From NCBI RefSeq assembly GCF_940670765.1, contig NZ_CALNVW010000050.1, positions 121,285 to 185,284 on the forward strand: a DNA stretch of 64,000 nt, given 5' to 3'. Under the pieces are notes generated by a model that saw nothing but the letters and a program-made list of their open reading frames with translations, did not search any database and was not told the DNA's origin. How positions within the stretch are numbered: position 1 is the stretch's first letter; each line of letters begins with the position of its first letter. Both the position numbers and the translations under genes were made by a program. Of this stretch, positions 1-8,212 are shown piece by piece. This DNA comes from Streptomyces sp. A 4/2. Its GTDB lineage: Bacteria; Actinomycetota; Actinomycetes; Streptomycetales; Streptomycetaceae.

Positions 1-218
1 GAGTCGGGGGTGAGCGGGACGTCGGGGCGCATCGGGATGCGGTGGGAGCCGTACGGCAGGGTCGGCGCGAGCACCCGGTGGCCGGGGCGCAGGCCGGCGA
101 TCACCTTGCGCCAGACGGTGGAGTCGTGGACGAGTCCGTGGAGCAGGACGACGACGGGTCCGGGGCCGCCGGTGTCCTCGTAGCTGACGGTGCCTGCGGT
201 GAGCTCGATATCGGGCAT
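1..218 (-). CDS. Alpha/beta hydrolase, N-terminal fragment cut by the window edge
   Basis: Only the first 72 or so residues are present, starting at an ATG at 218 on the minus strand. They read as an alpha/beta hydrolase fold: a strand ending in VVVLLHGL, the HG oxyanion-hole motif of the family, followed by DSTVWRKV. The catalytic Ser, Asp and His would lie beyond the window. It starts 2 nt downstream of the Rid-family stop codon, so it is the distal gene of the run acyl-CoA dehydrogenase, Rid protein, hydrolase. An inferred role is hydrolysis of a ring-opened or CoA-ester intermediate of aminobenzoate catabolism; the substrate cannot be read from the fragment. Confidence 0.8.
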   Translation of the reverse strand, partial: MPDIELTAGTVSYEDTGGPGPVVVLLHGLVHDSTVWRKVIAGLRPGHRVLAPTLPYGSHRIPMRPDVPLTPD

Positions 219-219
219 G

Positions 220-618
220 TCAGGACAGTACGGCGACGCCGTCGATCTCCACCACCGTGTGCTCGTCCCAGAGGCGGGTGGCGCCGATCACCGCCATGGC
301 CGGGTAGTCGCGTCCGGCCAACTCGCGCCAGATGCGGCCCAGTTCGGCGGAGTGGGTCCGGTAGTCGGCGATGTCGGTGGCGTACACGGTGACCCGCGCC
401 AGGTCCGCGGGGGCGCCGCCGGCCGCGTGCAGGGCGGTGAGGAGATTCGACAGGGCCAGCCGGAACTGGGCCGGGAGGGTGGCACCGGTGACCTTGCCGT
501 CGCCGTCCAGCGCGGTCTGTCCCGCCAGGAAGACCAGCCGGGTCCCGGTGGCGGCGACGGCGTGCGAGAAGCCGGTGGGCGGCGAGAGCTGCGGCGGGTT
601 GACGCGGTCGAGACTCAT
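220..618 (-). CDS. Rid family (YjgF/YER057c/UK114) enamine/imine deaminase-like protein
   Basis: 132 aa. The fold signature is clear: FLAGQTALDGDGKV near residue 32, QFRLALSNLLTALHAAGG, VTVYATDIADY and a C-terminal YPAMAVIGATRLWDEHTVVEIDG. Rid proteins hydrolyse reactive enamines and imines; whether the catalytic arginine is present should be checked by alignment. The ATG at 618 overlaps the TGA of the upstream acyl-CoA dehydrogenase (615-617), so the two are translationally coupled. In this catabolic operon a Rid deaminase fits well, because dearomatisation of 2-aminobenzoyl-CoA leaves an amino-alkene that must be deaminated. That role is inference; the family call is firm. Confidence 0.88.
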   Translation of the reverse strand: MSLDRVNPPQLSPPTGFSHAVAATGTRLVFLAGQTALDGDGKVTGATLPAQFRLALSNLLTALHAAGGAPADLARVTVYATDIADYRTHSAELGRIWRELAGRDYPAMAVIGATRLWDEHTVVEIDGVAVLS

Positions 619-1724
619 CCGTACAGCTCCTTGGCGATGATGGTGCGCTGGACCTCGGTGGCACCTTCGTAGATCCGTGGGGCACGGACCTCGCGGTAGA
701 GGTGTTCGAGGAGGTGGCCGCGCTGGAGGGCGCGGGCGCCGTGCAGTTGGACGGCGGTGTCCACGACGTACTGGGCGGTCTCGGTGGCGAAGAGCTTGGC
801 CATCGCGGAGTGCCTGGCGATGCCGGGGGCGCCGGTGTCGTACGCGGAGGCCGCGGCGTACACCAGCAGCCGGGCCGCTTCGGTACGGGTGGCCATCTCG
901 GCGACCTGGTGGGCGACCGCCTGGAGGTCCTTCAGCGGGCCGCCGAACGCGGAGCGCCGGGAGGTGTGGTAGCGGGTCGCGTCCAGCGCCGCCCGTGCCA
1001 TGCCGACGGCGAAGGCGCCGACGCTGGGACGGAAGAGGTTCAGGGTGTTCATGGCGACCCGGAAGCCCCGGTCGGGCTCGCCCAGGACGTCCGCGGGCCC
1101 GACCGGGACGTCGGCGAAGTCCAGGGCGCCGATCGGGTGCGGGGACAGCATGTCCAGTGCGGTGCCCGTCAGTCCGGGACGGTCGGCGGGTACCAGGAAC
1201 GCGGTGACTCCACGGGCCCCGGCGCCCTCGGTCGTGCGGGCGAAGACCGTGTAGAAGTCGGCCTCCGGGGCGTTGGAGATCCAGCACTTCTCCCCGGACA
1301 GCCGCCACCCCCCGCCGTCGGGCACGGCCTTCAGCGCGAGGGCCGCCGCATCCGATCCCGCGCCGGGCTCGCTCAGCGCGAAAGCGGCGACGGCGCGGCC
1401 CGCGATCACCTCGGGGAGCAGCCTCGCGCGCTGCCGCTCGGTGCCCGCCTGGACGAGCGGATACGTCCCCAGCCCCTGGAGGGCGAGGGCGGTCTCCGCC
1501 TCGGTGCAGCCGTACGCCAGGGACTCCCGCAGCAGGCAGAGGTCCAGCGCCCCGGCACTGAACAGCCGCTCCAGCAGGCCGAGTTCACCGAGGGCGGCGA
1601 TCAGGGGGCGGTTGACCCGGCCCGGCTCGCCCGCCGCGGCGAGCGGCGCGAACCGCTCCGCCGCGAGTGTGCGCAGCTCGGCGCACCACGTCTGCTGATC
1701 CTGGTCCAGCGCGAATGCGCCCAT
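615..1724 (-). CDS. Acyl-CoA dehydrogenase family protein
   Basis: 369 aa, normal length for the family. Visible landmarks are the FAD/substrate motif AVAAFALSEPGAGSDAAA (about residues 110-127), the WISNAPEADFYTVFART segment, and a C-terminal QLHGARALQRGHLLEHLYREVRAPRIYEGATEVQRTIIAKEL typical of the four-helix C-domain. The catalytic Glu of straight-chain dehydrogenases usually lies in the segment before RIYEGATE. It starts at an ATG at 1724, divergent from the CoA ligase across an 82-bp promoter region containing the dyad at 1739-1773. It heads the run dehydrogenase, Rid, hydrolase. The likely role is oxidation of an alicyclic or acyclic CoA intermediate in aminobenzoate breakdown; the exact step is inferred. 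Confidence 0.88.
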   Translation of the reverse strand: MGAFALDQDQQTWCAELRTLAAERFAPLAAAGEPGRVNRPLIAALGELGLLERLFSAGALDLCLLRESLAYGCTEAETALALQGLGTYPLVQAGTERQRARLLPEVIAGRAVAAFALSEPGAGSDAAALALKAVPDGGGWRLSGEKCWISNAPEADFYTVFARTTEGAGARGVTAFLVPADRPGLTGTALDMLSPHPIGALDFADVPVGPADVLGEPDRGFRVAMNTLNLFRPSVGAFAVGMARAALDATRYHTSRRSAFGGPLKDLQAVAHQVAEMATRTEAARLLVYAAASAYDTGAPGIARHSAMAKLFATETAQYVVDTAVQLHGARALQRGHLLEHLYREVRAPRIYEGATEVQRTIIAKELYG

Positions 1725-1738
1725 CGACGATCCCCTCT

Positions 1739-1773
1739 ATCGTGAACCGTTGACTGTCGTCACACAAACGATA
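1739..1773. promoter_or_regulatory. Dyad operator between the acyl-CoA dehydrogenase and CoA-ligase genes
   Basis: The site reads TATC-N8-TGAC-N4-GTCA-N7-GATA, with core TGACTGTCGTCAC at 1751-1763. A nearly identical element occurs at 7594-7631 upstream of the enoyl-CoA hydratase of the same pathway, and 11 of 13 core bases match. Two copies of an imperfect palindrome in the two promoter regions of one catabolic block point to a shared regulator, plausibly a TetR- or PaaR-type CoA-thioester-responsive repressor encoded outside the window. Confidence 0.6.
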
Positions 1774-1806
1774 CGCTCCATGGGCGACCAGGGAGGCGAT
1801 CCCGTC

Positions 1807-3426
1807 ATGGAGCTGAAGACCTCAGCGCACGTCGACACCTTTCCCCGCGAACAGCTGCCGCCCGCCGATCAGTGGCCGGAGCTGCTCCTCGACTCTCCGG
1901 AGCTGTCCGACCCGCCCTGCCCGGACCGGCTCAACTGCGCCACGGAACTGCTCGACCGGACCATCGAGCGCTTCGGCGCCGACCGCCCCGTCTTCCGCAC
2001 CGGGGACGGCGAGCTGTGGACGTACGGGGAACTCCAGGCCGAGGTCGGGCGTATCGCGCATGTCCTCACCTCGGACCTCGGGGTCGTGCCGGGCAACCGG
2101 GTGCTGCTGCGCGGACCCACCACGCCGCGTCTCGCCGCCTGCTGGCTCGCGGTGCTGAAGGCGGGCGCGGTGGCGGTGACGGTGCTGGCCACCCAGCGGG
2201 CGCACGAGCTGGCCACGATGTGCGACATCGCCCGCATCAGCCATGCGCTGTGCGACATCCGGTCCGTGGGCGATCTGGAGAAGGCGGAGGTTCCGGGGCT
2301 GCGGATCACCACGTACGGCGGTGACGGCCCGGAGGATCTGCTGCGGCTGGCCGCCACCAGACCGGCGGTGTATCCGGCCGTCGAGACCTCGTCGGACGAT
2401 GTCGCGCTGATCGCGTTCACCTCGGGAACGACGGGGCGGCCCAAGGGCTGTATGCACTTCCACCGTGACGTCCTGGCCGTCGCGGACACGTTCTCCCGGC
2501 ACGTCCTGGAACCCCGCCCCGACGACGTCTTCGCGGGCAGCCCGCCGCTCGGCTTCACCTTCGGCCTGGGCGGTCTGGTGATCTTCCCGATGCGGGCGGG
2601 GGCTTCGGCACTGCTGCTCGAACAGTCCGGCCCCCGGCAGCTGCTGCCCGCGCTCGCCGAGCACCGGGTGTCGGTGCTGTTCACCGCGCCGACCGCGTAC
2701 CGCACGATGCTGGACCGGCTGGGACCTGCCGGGGACGCGTACGACATCTCCGCCCTGCGGCGCTGTGTCTCGGCCGGTGAGAACCTTCCCGCGGCGACCT
2801 GGCGCGCCTGGCACGAACGGACCGGGCTGCGGATCATCAACGGCATCGGCGCGACGGAGCTGTTGCACATCTTCGTCTCGGCTGCGGACGAGGCGATCCG
2901 TCCGGGGACCACGGGGGTGGCGGTTCCCGGCTGGCAGGCCCGGGTGGTGGACCGGTCGGGGCGGCCGGTCGCCGACGGTGAGCCGGGGCTGCTCGCGGTC
3001 CGCGGCCCGGTGGGCTGCCGCTATCTCTCCGACGAGCGGCAGTCGGAGTACGTCAGGGACGGCTGGAACCTGACCGGCGACACCTATGTGCGGGATCCGG
3101 ACGGCTACTTCCGCTACGTGGCCCGCGCCGACGACATGATCATTTCTGCCGGGTACAACATCGCGGGCCCCGAGGTCGAGGACGCGCTGCTGCGGCATCC
3201 CGACGTCCTGGAGGCGGCGGTGGTCGGGCGGCCGGACGCACGGCGGGGACAGGTGGTGGTGGCGTACGCGGTGCTGCGGGACGGCGCGGTACGGGACGCC
3301 GGGGCGCTGCGCGAGTTCGTGAAGTCCGAGCTGGCTCCGCACAAGTGCCCCCGGGAGGTGGTGTTCCTGGTCGCGCTGCCACGGACCGCGACGGGGAAAC
3401 TCCAGAGGTTCCGGCTGCGGGAGTGA
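1807..3426 (+). CDS. Benzoate/2-aminobenzoate-CoA ligase family protein
   Basis: 539 aa from the ATG at 1807, chosen because a GGAGG lies about 10 nt upstream and because family members begin with a SAHVDTFxR-like stretch, here SAHVDTFPREQLPP. It belongs to the ANL superfamily: A3 motif LIAFTSGTTGRPKG, A5 NGIGATELLHIFVS, A7 LTGDTYVRDPDGYFRYVARADD, and A10 catalytic Lys in PRTATGKLQRF. The reaction is an aromatic acid plus ATP and CoA giving aryl-CoA, AMP and PPi. Beside the aminobenzoyl-CoA monooxygenase/reductase, 2-aminobenzoate is the most likely substrate; benzoate or salicylate are alternatives. It is transcribed divergently from the dehydrogenase operon. Confidence 0.85.
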   Translation: MELKTSAHVDTFPREQLPPADQWPELLLDSPELSDPPCPDRLNCATELLDRTIERFGADRPVFRTGDGELWTYGELQAEVGRIAHVLTSDLGVVPGNRVLLRGPTTPRLAACWLAVLKAGAVAVTVLATQRAHELATMCDIARISHALCDIRSVGDLEKAEVPGLRITTYGGDGPEDLLRLAATRPAVYPAVETSSDDVALIAFTSGTTGRPKGCMHFHRDVLAVADTFSRHVLEPRPDDVFAGSPPLGFTFGLGGLVIFPMRAGASALLLEQSGPRQLLPALAEHRVSVLFTAPTAYRTMLDRLGPAGDAYDISALRRCVSAGENLPAATWRAWHERTGLRIINGIGATELLHIFVSAADEAIRPGTTGVAVPGWQARVVDRSGRPVADGEPGLLAVRGPVGCRYLSDERQSEYVRDGWNLTGDTYVRDPDGYFRYVARADDMIISAGYNIAGPEVEDALLRHPDVLEAAVVGRPDARRGQVVVAYAVLRDGAVRDAGALREFVKSELAPHKCPREVVFLVALPRTATGKLQRFRLRE

Positions 3427-3487
3427 CGCGGGGCTCCCCTCCCCGGCCCCGGAAATCGCGTGCCCCGCATGCCCGGCATCCTCCACC

Positions 3488-4351
3488 ATGTGGCCCATGG
3501 CCTGGACCTTCACGCACGACCTCGACGCCTTCCTGACCATCGCGGCACCCTCGGCCTCCGACCGGCCTGCCGAAAACACCCTCGTGCTCAGCATCACCGC
3601 CGCTCTGCACCGCCACGGCCCGCACTTCTACGGCGACGAACCGCCGCTCTTCGGCTGGTGGCGATCCCCCGACGACGTGGTGGACGGCACCGTGGTGTGG
3701 ACTCCACCGCATGCCGTACAGGTCGGGGCGGTCCCCGACGAGGCCGTCGCGCCGCTCGCCGAGGCGTTCGGGGAGCTGGGGGTGTTCGGCGAGCTGGGGG
3801 TGACGGCCGTCAATGCGATGCGGTCCGTCGCCGATGCGCTCACCTCGGGCTGGCCGGACCGGGTCACCACCGGCGAGCAACGGCTGTACCGGCTGGCGGA
3901 GTTGATCCTGCCGTCGCCCGCCCCGCCGGGCCGGGCCCGTGTCGCCACGGCCGGTGACCGGGGACTGTTGGTCGAGTGGTACCGCGCCTTCGGCCGGGAA
4001 ACCGGTCAGCCGGTGGACCGGGTGGAGAGCACGGTGGACGACCGGCTCTCGTACGGCGGGCTGACCCTCTGGGAGTCCGGGGGCGTCCCCGTGTCGCTGG
4101 CCGGGGCGACCCGCCCCGGCGCGGGCACGGTCCGGGTCGCCCCCGTGTACACCCCGCCGGAGCTGCGCGGTCGCGGCTACGGGGCAGCGGTCACCGCGCA
4201 CCTCAGCGGCGCGGCCCGGGACGCAGGCGCGGGTGAGGTGCTGCTCTTCACCGATCTGGCCAACCCGACCAGCAACGGCCTGTATCAGCGCATCGGTTAC
4301 CGGCCGGTGGCCGACCGTGTCGTCGTCGCCAGGGCGCTCAGCCGAGTCTGA
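3488..4351 (+). CDS. GNAT family N-acetyltransferase
   Basis: 287 aa. The C-terminal half carries the GNAT acetyl-CoA motif A (RVAPVYTPPELRGRGYGAAV, with RGRGYG as the pyrophosphate loop) followed by LANPTSNGLYQRIGYRPVAD, the typical motif B ending. The N-terminal 140 residues are less conserved and probably form a partner domain or a degenerate second GNAT fold. Start 3488 is used; an in-frame ATG three codons later (MAWTF) is equally plausible. The gene runs tail-to-tail with the monooxygenase/reductase and overlaps its 3' end by 14 nt. The substrate is unknown, and its convergent position suggests it is not part of the catabolic operon. Confidence 0.82.
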   Translation: MWPMAWTFTHDLDAFLTIAAPSASDRPAENTLVLSITAALHRHGPHFYGDEPPLFGWWRSPDDVVDGTVVWTPPHAVQVGAVPDEAVAPLAEAFGELGVFGELGVTAVNAMRSVADALTSGWPDRVTTGEQRLYRLAELILPSPAPPGRARVATAGDRGLLVEWYRAFGRETGQPVDRVESTVDDRLSYGGLTLWESGGVPVSLAGATRPGAGTVRVAPVYTPPELRGRGYGAAVTAHLSGAARDAGAGEVLLFTDLANPTSNGLYQRIGYRPVADRVVVARALSRV

Positions 4352-6701
4352 GCCGCGGCTTCGGGTCGTCCGTCCTGCCCGTCCGTGGGGCGCGGCTGCC
4401 CGCCCGGTACGGGAGGGGCCAGGGCGCGCCGGGGCCCGCGTAGCCCTGTTCCGCGGCGGCGTGCAGTGTCCACTGCGGGTCGTAGAGGTGGGGGCGGGCC
4501 AGCGCGCACAGGTCCGTACGGCCCGCCAGGAGCAGGGAGTTGACGTCGTCCCAGGAGGAGATCGCGCCCACCGCGACGACCGGGACGCCGAGTTCGTTGC
4601 GGATGCGGTCGGCGTACGGCGTCTGGTACGAGCGGCCGAATGCGGGCTGCTCGTCGGGGACGACCTGGCCCGTCGAGACGTCGATCGCGTCCGCGCCGTG
4701 AGCGGCGAAGGCACGGGCGATGGCCACCGCCTCGTCGGGTGTCGTCCCGCCGGGGGCCCAGTCGGCGGCGGAGACGCGGACGGTCATCGGCCGGTCGGAC
4801 GGCCAGACGTCCCGTACCGCGTCGAAGATCTCCAGCGGGAAGCGCAGCCGGTCCTGGAGCGGGCCTCCGTAGGCGTCGGTGCGCCGGTTGGTGAGCGGGG
4901 AGAGGAAGCCGGAGAGCAAGTAGCCGTGGGCGCAGTGCAGTTCGAGCAGGTCGAAACCGCACTCCGCGGCGCGGCGGGCCGACGCGGTGAACTGCTCGCG
5001 GATCCGGGCGAGCCCGGCCCGGTCCAGCTGCGCGGGGACCTGGCTGACGCCCGGCCGGTACGGGAGCGGGGACGCGGCCGACAGCGGCCAGTTGCCGCCG
5101 TCCGGGAGAGGCTCGTCCATGCCGTCCCACATCAGCCGGGTGGAACCCTTGCGGCCCGAGTGGCCGAGCTGGATCCCGATGGCCGTGCCGGGTGATTGGT
5201 CGTGGACGAATGCGGTGATCCGCTGCCAGGCCGTGGCCTGTTCGGCGGTGTAGAGGCCGGTGCAGCCGGGGGTGATCCGGCCCTCCGGACTCACGCACAC
5301 CATCTCGGTCATGACCAGTGCGGCCCCGCCGAGCGCGCGGGCGCCGAGGTGGACGAGGTGGAAGTCGCCCGGGTTGCCATCCACGGCGGAGTACATGTCC
5401 ATGGGCGAGACGACGACGCGGTTGCGCAGTTCGAGAGCGCGCAGCCGCAGCGGGGTGAACATCGGGGGTGTGCCGTCGGGGCAGCCGAAGTCCCGCTCGA
5501 CGGCGTCCGTGAACGCGGCGTCGCGCAGCCGCAGGTTGTCGTGGGTGACCCGCCGGCTGCGGGTCAGGAGGTTGAAGGCGAACTGGCGTGGTGGCTGGCC
5601 GAGATACATCTCCAGCTGCTCGAACCACTCCAGGCTGGCGCGGGCCGCGCGCTGGGTGGAGGCCACCACGGGGCGGCGTTCGCTCTCGTACGCGGCGAGG
5701 GCGGCCGGGAGGTCGGGCTGCTCCTCGATACTGGCGGCCAGTGCGAGCGCGTCCTCGACGGCGAGTTTGGTGCCGGAGCCGATGGAGAAGTGCGCGGTGT
5801 GGGCGGCGTCGCCGATGAGGACGGTGTTCCCGTGCGACCAGCGGTCGTTGACGACGGTACGGAAGGCCGTCCAGGAGGAGTTGTTGCCGGTGAGCGGGCG
5901 TCCGCCGAGCGCCTCGGTGAAGATCGCGGCGCAGCGTTCGGTGGACTCCCGCTCGTCGCAGGAGTCGAGACCGGCGGCCCGCCAGACCTCCTCGCGCATC
6001 TCGACGATGACGGTGGAGGCGTCCGGCCCGTACGGGTAGCCGTGCAGCTGCATCACCCCGTGCTCGGTCTCGGCGATCTCGAAGCGGAAGGCGTCGAAGG
6101 CGAACGGCGCGGAGAGCCAGATGTAGCGGCAGCGGTGCGTGGTGACACGGGGGGCGAAGACGTCGGCGTACGCCTGGCGGGTGGCGCTGTGCACACCGTC
6201 GGCGGCCACCACCAGGTCGTACCCGGCGGCCAGTTCGGCGGGGGGCGGCGCCTCTTCCCGGAAGCGGATGTCCACGCCCAGGGAGCGGCAGCGCCGGTGC
6301 AGGATCTCCAGCAGTCGGCGCCTGCCGAGCGCCGCGAAGCCGTGGCCGCCGGAGGTCAGTGTGGTGCCGCGGTGGACGATGTCGATGTCGTCCCACCGCA
6401 CGAACGCGTCCTGGAGCGCCCGGTGGACGACCGGGTCGGCGTGTGCGATGCCGCCGAGGGTCTCGTCGGAGAGGACGACGCCGAAGCCGAAGGTGTCGTC
6501 GGGGGCGTTGCGCTCCCAGACGGTGACCGAGCGGGCCGGGTCGAGCCGTTTGAGCAGCGTGGCGGCGTAGAGGCCGCCGGGACCGCCGCCGACGACCGCG
6601 ACCCGCAGCGGCTGGGCGGCCGGTCGTTTCTGCGGCTGCGGCTGCGGCTGCGGCTGCGGCTGCGGCTGCGGCTGCGGGGCCACCGTTACCTGCCCTGCCA
6701 T
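4338..6701 (-). CDS. Bifunctional FAD monooxygenase / old-yellow-enzyme-type reductase (2-aminobenzoyl-CoA monooxygenase/reductase or salicylyl-CoA 5-hydroxylase family)
   Basis: 787 aa. After a (Pro-Gln)8 stretch (about residues 9-24) comes a PHBH-type FAD domain: Rossmann motif VAVVGGGPGGLYAATLL (about 34-50), VVAADGVHS and GDAAHTAHFSIGSGTKLAVEDA. From about residue 400 an OYE-like FMN domain follows, with VVSPMDMYSAVDG, IGIQLGHSGRKGS, ELHCAHGYLLSGFLSPLTNRRTDAYGG and an ALARPHLY end. This fusion is characteristic of enzymes that hydroxylate and then partly reduce 2-aminobenzoyl-CoA, or hydroxylate salicylyl-CoA. The neighbouring Rid protein and dehydrogenase favour aminobenzoyl-CoA. Its ATG lies inside the 3' end of the hydratase gene (16-nt overlap), so the two are co-translated. 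Confidence 0.87.
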   Translation of the reverse strand: MAGQVTVAPQPQPQPQPQPQPQPQKRPAAQPLRVAVVGGGPGGLYAATLLKRLDPARSVTVWERNAPDDTFGFGVVLSDETLGGIAHADPVVHRALQDAFVRWDDIDIVHRGTTLTSGGHGFAALGRRRLLEILHRRCRSLGVDIRFREEAPPPAELAAGYDLVVAADGVHSATRQAYADVFAPRVTTHRCRYIWLSAPFAFDAFRFEIAETEHGVMQLHGYPYGPDASTVIVEMREEVWRAAGLDSCDERESTERCAAIFTEALGGRPLTGNNSSWTAFRTVVNDRWSHGNTVLIGDAAHTAHFSIGSGTKLAVEDALALAASIEEQPDLPAALAAYESERRPVVASTQRAARASLEWFEQLEMYLGQPPRQFAFNLLTRSRRVTHDNLRLRDAAFTDAVERDFGCPDGTPPMFTPLRLRALELRNRVVVSPMDMYSAVDGNPGDFHLVHLGARALGGAALVMTEMVCVSPEGRITPGCTGLYTAEQATAWQRITAFVHDQSPGTAIGIQLGHSGRKGSTRLMWDGMDEPLPDGGNWPLSAASPLPYRPGVSQVPAQLDRAGLARIREQFTASARRAAECGFDLLELHCAHGYLLSGFLSPLTNRRTDAYGGPLQDRLRFPLEIFDAVRDVWPSDRPMTVRVSAADWAPGGTTPDEAVAIARAFAAHGADAIDVSTGQVVPDEQPAFGRSYQTPYADRIRNELGVPVVAVGAISSWDDVNSLLLAGRTDLCALARPHLYDPQWTLHAAAEQGYAGPGAPWPLPYRAGSRAPRTGRTDDPKPRLRLG
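6631..6678. repeat. Hexanucleotide tandem repeat, 8 units, inside the monooxygenase/reductase N-terminus
   Basis: Eight consecutive TGCGGC-type 6-bp units (the last is TGCGGG), read on the minus strand as alternating Pro-Gln codons. Because the unit is 6 bp, copy-number change by slippage would lengthen or shorten a flexible N-terminal linker without shifting the frame. Confidence 0.95.
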
Positions 6702-7513
6702 TTCGGGGGCCGCTTCTCGGTGAACGCGGCGTGGAATTCGGCGTAGTCCTCGCCGTTCATGAGCAGCGCCTGGGTGGCGGCGTCCAGCTCGACGGCGGCG
6801 GCGAGCGGCATGTCCAGCTCGGCCGTGAGCAGCGCCTTGGTCTGCGCGTACGCCAGCGCCGGCCCCTCGGCGAGGCGGCGGGCCAGCGCGGCGGCCCGTT
6901 CGTCGGCCCGGCCCTCCTCCGCCAGCTCGCTGATCAGTCCGATCCGCTCGGCCTCGGGAGCGCGGACGGGCTCCCCCAGCATCAGCAGCCGGGTGGCGTG
7001 CCCGAGGCCGACGACGCGTGGCAGCAGGTAGGCCGCGCCCATGTCGCCGCCGGACAGGCCGACCCGGGTGAAGAGGAAGGCGAAGCGGGCGGACGGGTCG
7101 GCCACCCGGAAGTCGGCGGCCAGCGCGAGGACCGCGCCGGCGCCCGCGGCGACCCCGTGCACGGCGGCGATCACCGGGAAAGGACACTCGCGCAGCGCCC
7201 GTACGACCTGTCCCGTCATCCGGTTGAAGTCCAGCAGCTGGGCGGTGTCCATGGCCAGGGTCGCGCCGATGATCTCGTCGACATCGCCGCCGGAACAGAA
7301 GCCGCGGCCTTCGCCTGCGAGGACGAGCGCCCGTACGGATCGCTCACGGGACAGTTCGGCGAGCAGGTCACGCAGATCGGCGTAGCCGCCGAAGGTGAGG
7401 GCGTTGAGTTTCTCCGGTCGCGCGAGAGTGACGGTAGCCACCCCGTCCTGCCTGGTCAGGCGCAGATGGCGCCACTTGTCCACACGGGGGGCTGAGCCGG
7501 AAAAGGGGCTCAT
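6686..7513 (-). CDS. Enoyl-CoA hydratase/isomerase family protein
   Basis: 275 aa from the ATG at 7513, which has a perfect GGAGG about 8 nt upstream; the open frame extends further but without such support. Crotonase signatures: ALVLAGEGRGFCSGGDVDEI (about residues 67-86, first oxyanion-hole strand), PVIAAVHGVAAGAGAVLALAADFR (second oxyanion Gly) and RFAFLFTRVGLSGGDMGAAYLLPRVVG. The C-terminus ends in EKRPPKWQGR, the EKRxPxF/W-like trailer common in the family. It is the first gene of the operon, with the monooxygenase/reductase overlapping its end. The inferred role is hydration or ring opening of a CoA-bound intermediate of aminobenzoate degradation. Confidence 0.88.
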   Translation of the reverse strand: MSPFSGSAPRVDKWRHLRLTRQDGVATVTLARPEKLNALTFGGYADLRDLLAELSRERSVRALVLAGEGRGFCSGGDVDEIIGATLAMDTAQLLDFNRMTGQVVRALRECPFPVIAAVHGVAAGAGAVLALAADFRVADPSARFAFLFTRVGLSGGDMGAAYLLPRVVGLGHATRLLMLGEPVRAPEAERIGLISELAEEGRADERAAALARRLAEGPALAYAQTKALLTAELDMPLAAAVELDAATQALLMNGEDYAEFHAAFTEKRPPKWQGR

Positions 7514-7593
7514 GAGGGCGGCCTCCTTCGGTCGGTGGGCCCGTCCGGAGGCCGGGCGGAGACCCGGTGGAAGGGCTACCTGTTCGCACAAAT

Positions 7594-7631
7594 TATCACT
7601 CCCCCGTGACTACCGTCACGAGTACGCGATA
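7594..7631. promoter_or_regulatory. Dyad operator upstream of the enoyl-CoA hydratase operon
   Basis: A symmetric element TATC-N9-TGAC-N4-GTCA-N9-GATA centred at 7612.5, core TGACTACCGTCAC (7607-7619). It lies in the 267-bp divergent region between the hydratase (minus) and the HATPase gene (plus). The core matches the site at 1751-1763 in 11 of 13 bases. It is the best candidate operator for joint control of the aminobenzoate genes. Confidence 0.6.
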
Positions 7632-7780
7632 GACAAGATGGAGGCGACCCTGGCAGAAGGTCCCGCCGAAATGTGACGCAGGTCCCATTTCCTCCCGGCT
7701 GCTTCCTCTACTCGCCACGCCTCTCGGTTCGTATCGTTTAAACCAGGACGACCCCTCCCACACCGAACGGAACATCAGCC

Positions 7781-8212
7781 GTGCCGGACATCTCGCACCC
7801 CGCCTCGTGGCGCATCGCGCTGCCGCACACCGCGGCAGCCGCGCCCATAGCGCGGGCGCTGATCCGTACGGTGTTCGCGGACATCGAGGGCGAGGAGGCG
7901 GCGGACAGCGACACGGTCGAACTCCTCACCACCGAGCTGGTCGCCAACGCCGTGGAACACACCGACGGCAGCGAACCCATCGAGCTGGTCGTCGAGATCC
8001 TGCGCGCGGGCTGCCAGGTCGAGGTCCACGACCGCGATCCGGTACCGCCGGGCGAACTCACCCGGACGCCGCCGGTCGCGCCGCCGGACCCCTGGCAGGA
8101 ACACGGCCGCGGTCTGCTGCTCATCCGTACGCTCAGCTCGTCCTACGGCCACCGGCCCACCGAGCACGGCAAGGCCGTCTGGTTCACGCTGCCGGCCGCC
8201 CCGCGGAACTGA
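7781..8212 (+). CDS. Serine-kinase-type ATP-binding protein (HATPase_c_2, anti-sigma-factor RsbW-like)
   Basis: 143 aa, GTG start at 7781. The GHKL ATPase signatures are the N-box LLTTELVANAVEHT (about residues 47-60), the acidic VEVHDRDP segment and the G-box EHGRGLLLIRTLSSSYG. These small single-domain kinases of Streptomyces bind ATP and either phosphorylate anti-anti-sigma factors or sequester sigma factors; no partner gene is adjacent. Its last 29 nt overlap the end of the convergent permease gene. The regulatory target is unknown. Confidence 0.82.
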   Translation: MPDISHPASWRIALPHTAAAAPIARALIRTVFADIEGEEAADSDTVELLTTELVANAVEHTDGSEPIELVVEILRAGCQVEVHDRDPVPPGELTRTPPVAPPDPWQEHGRGLLLIRTLSSSYGHRPTEHGKAVWFTLPAAPRN

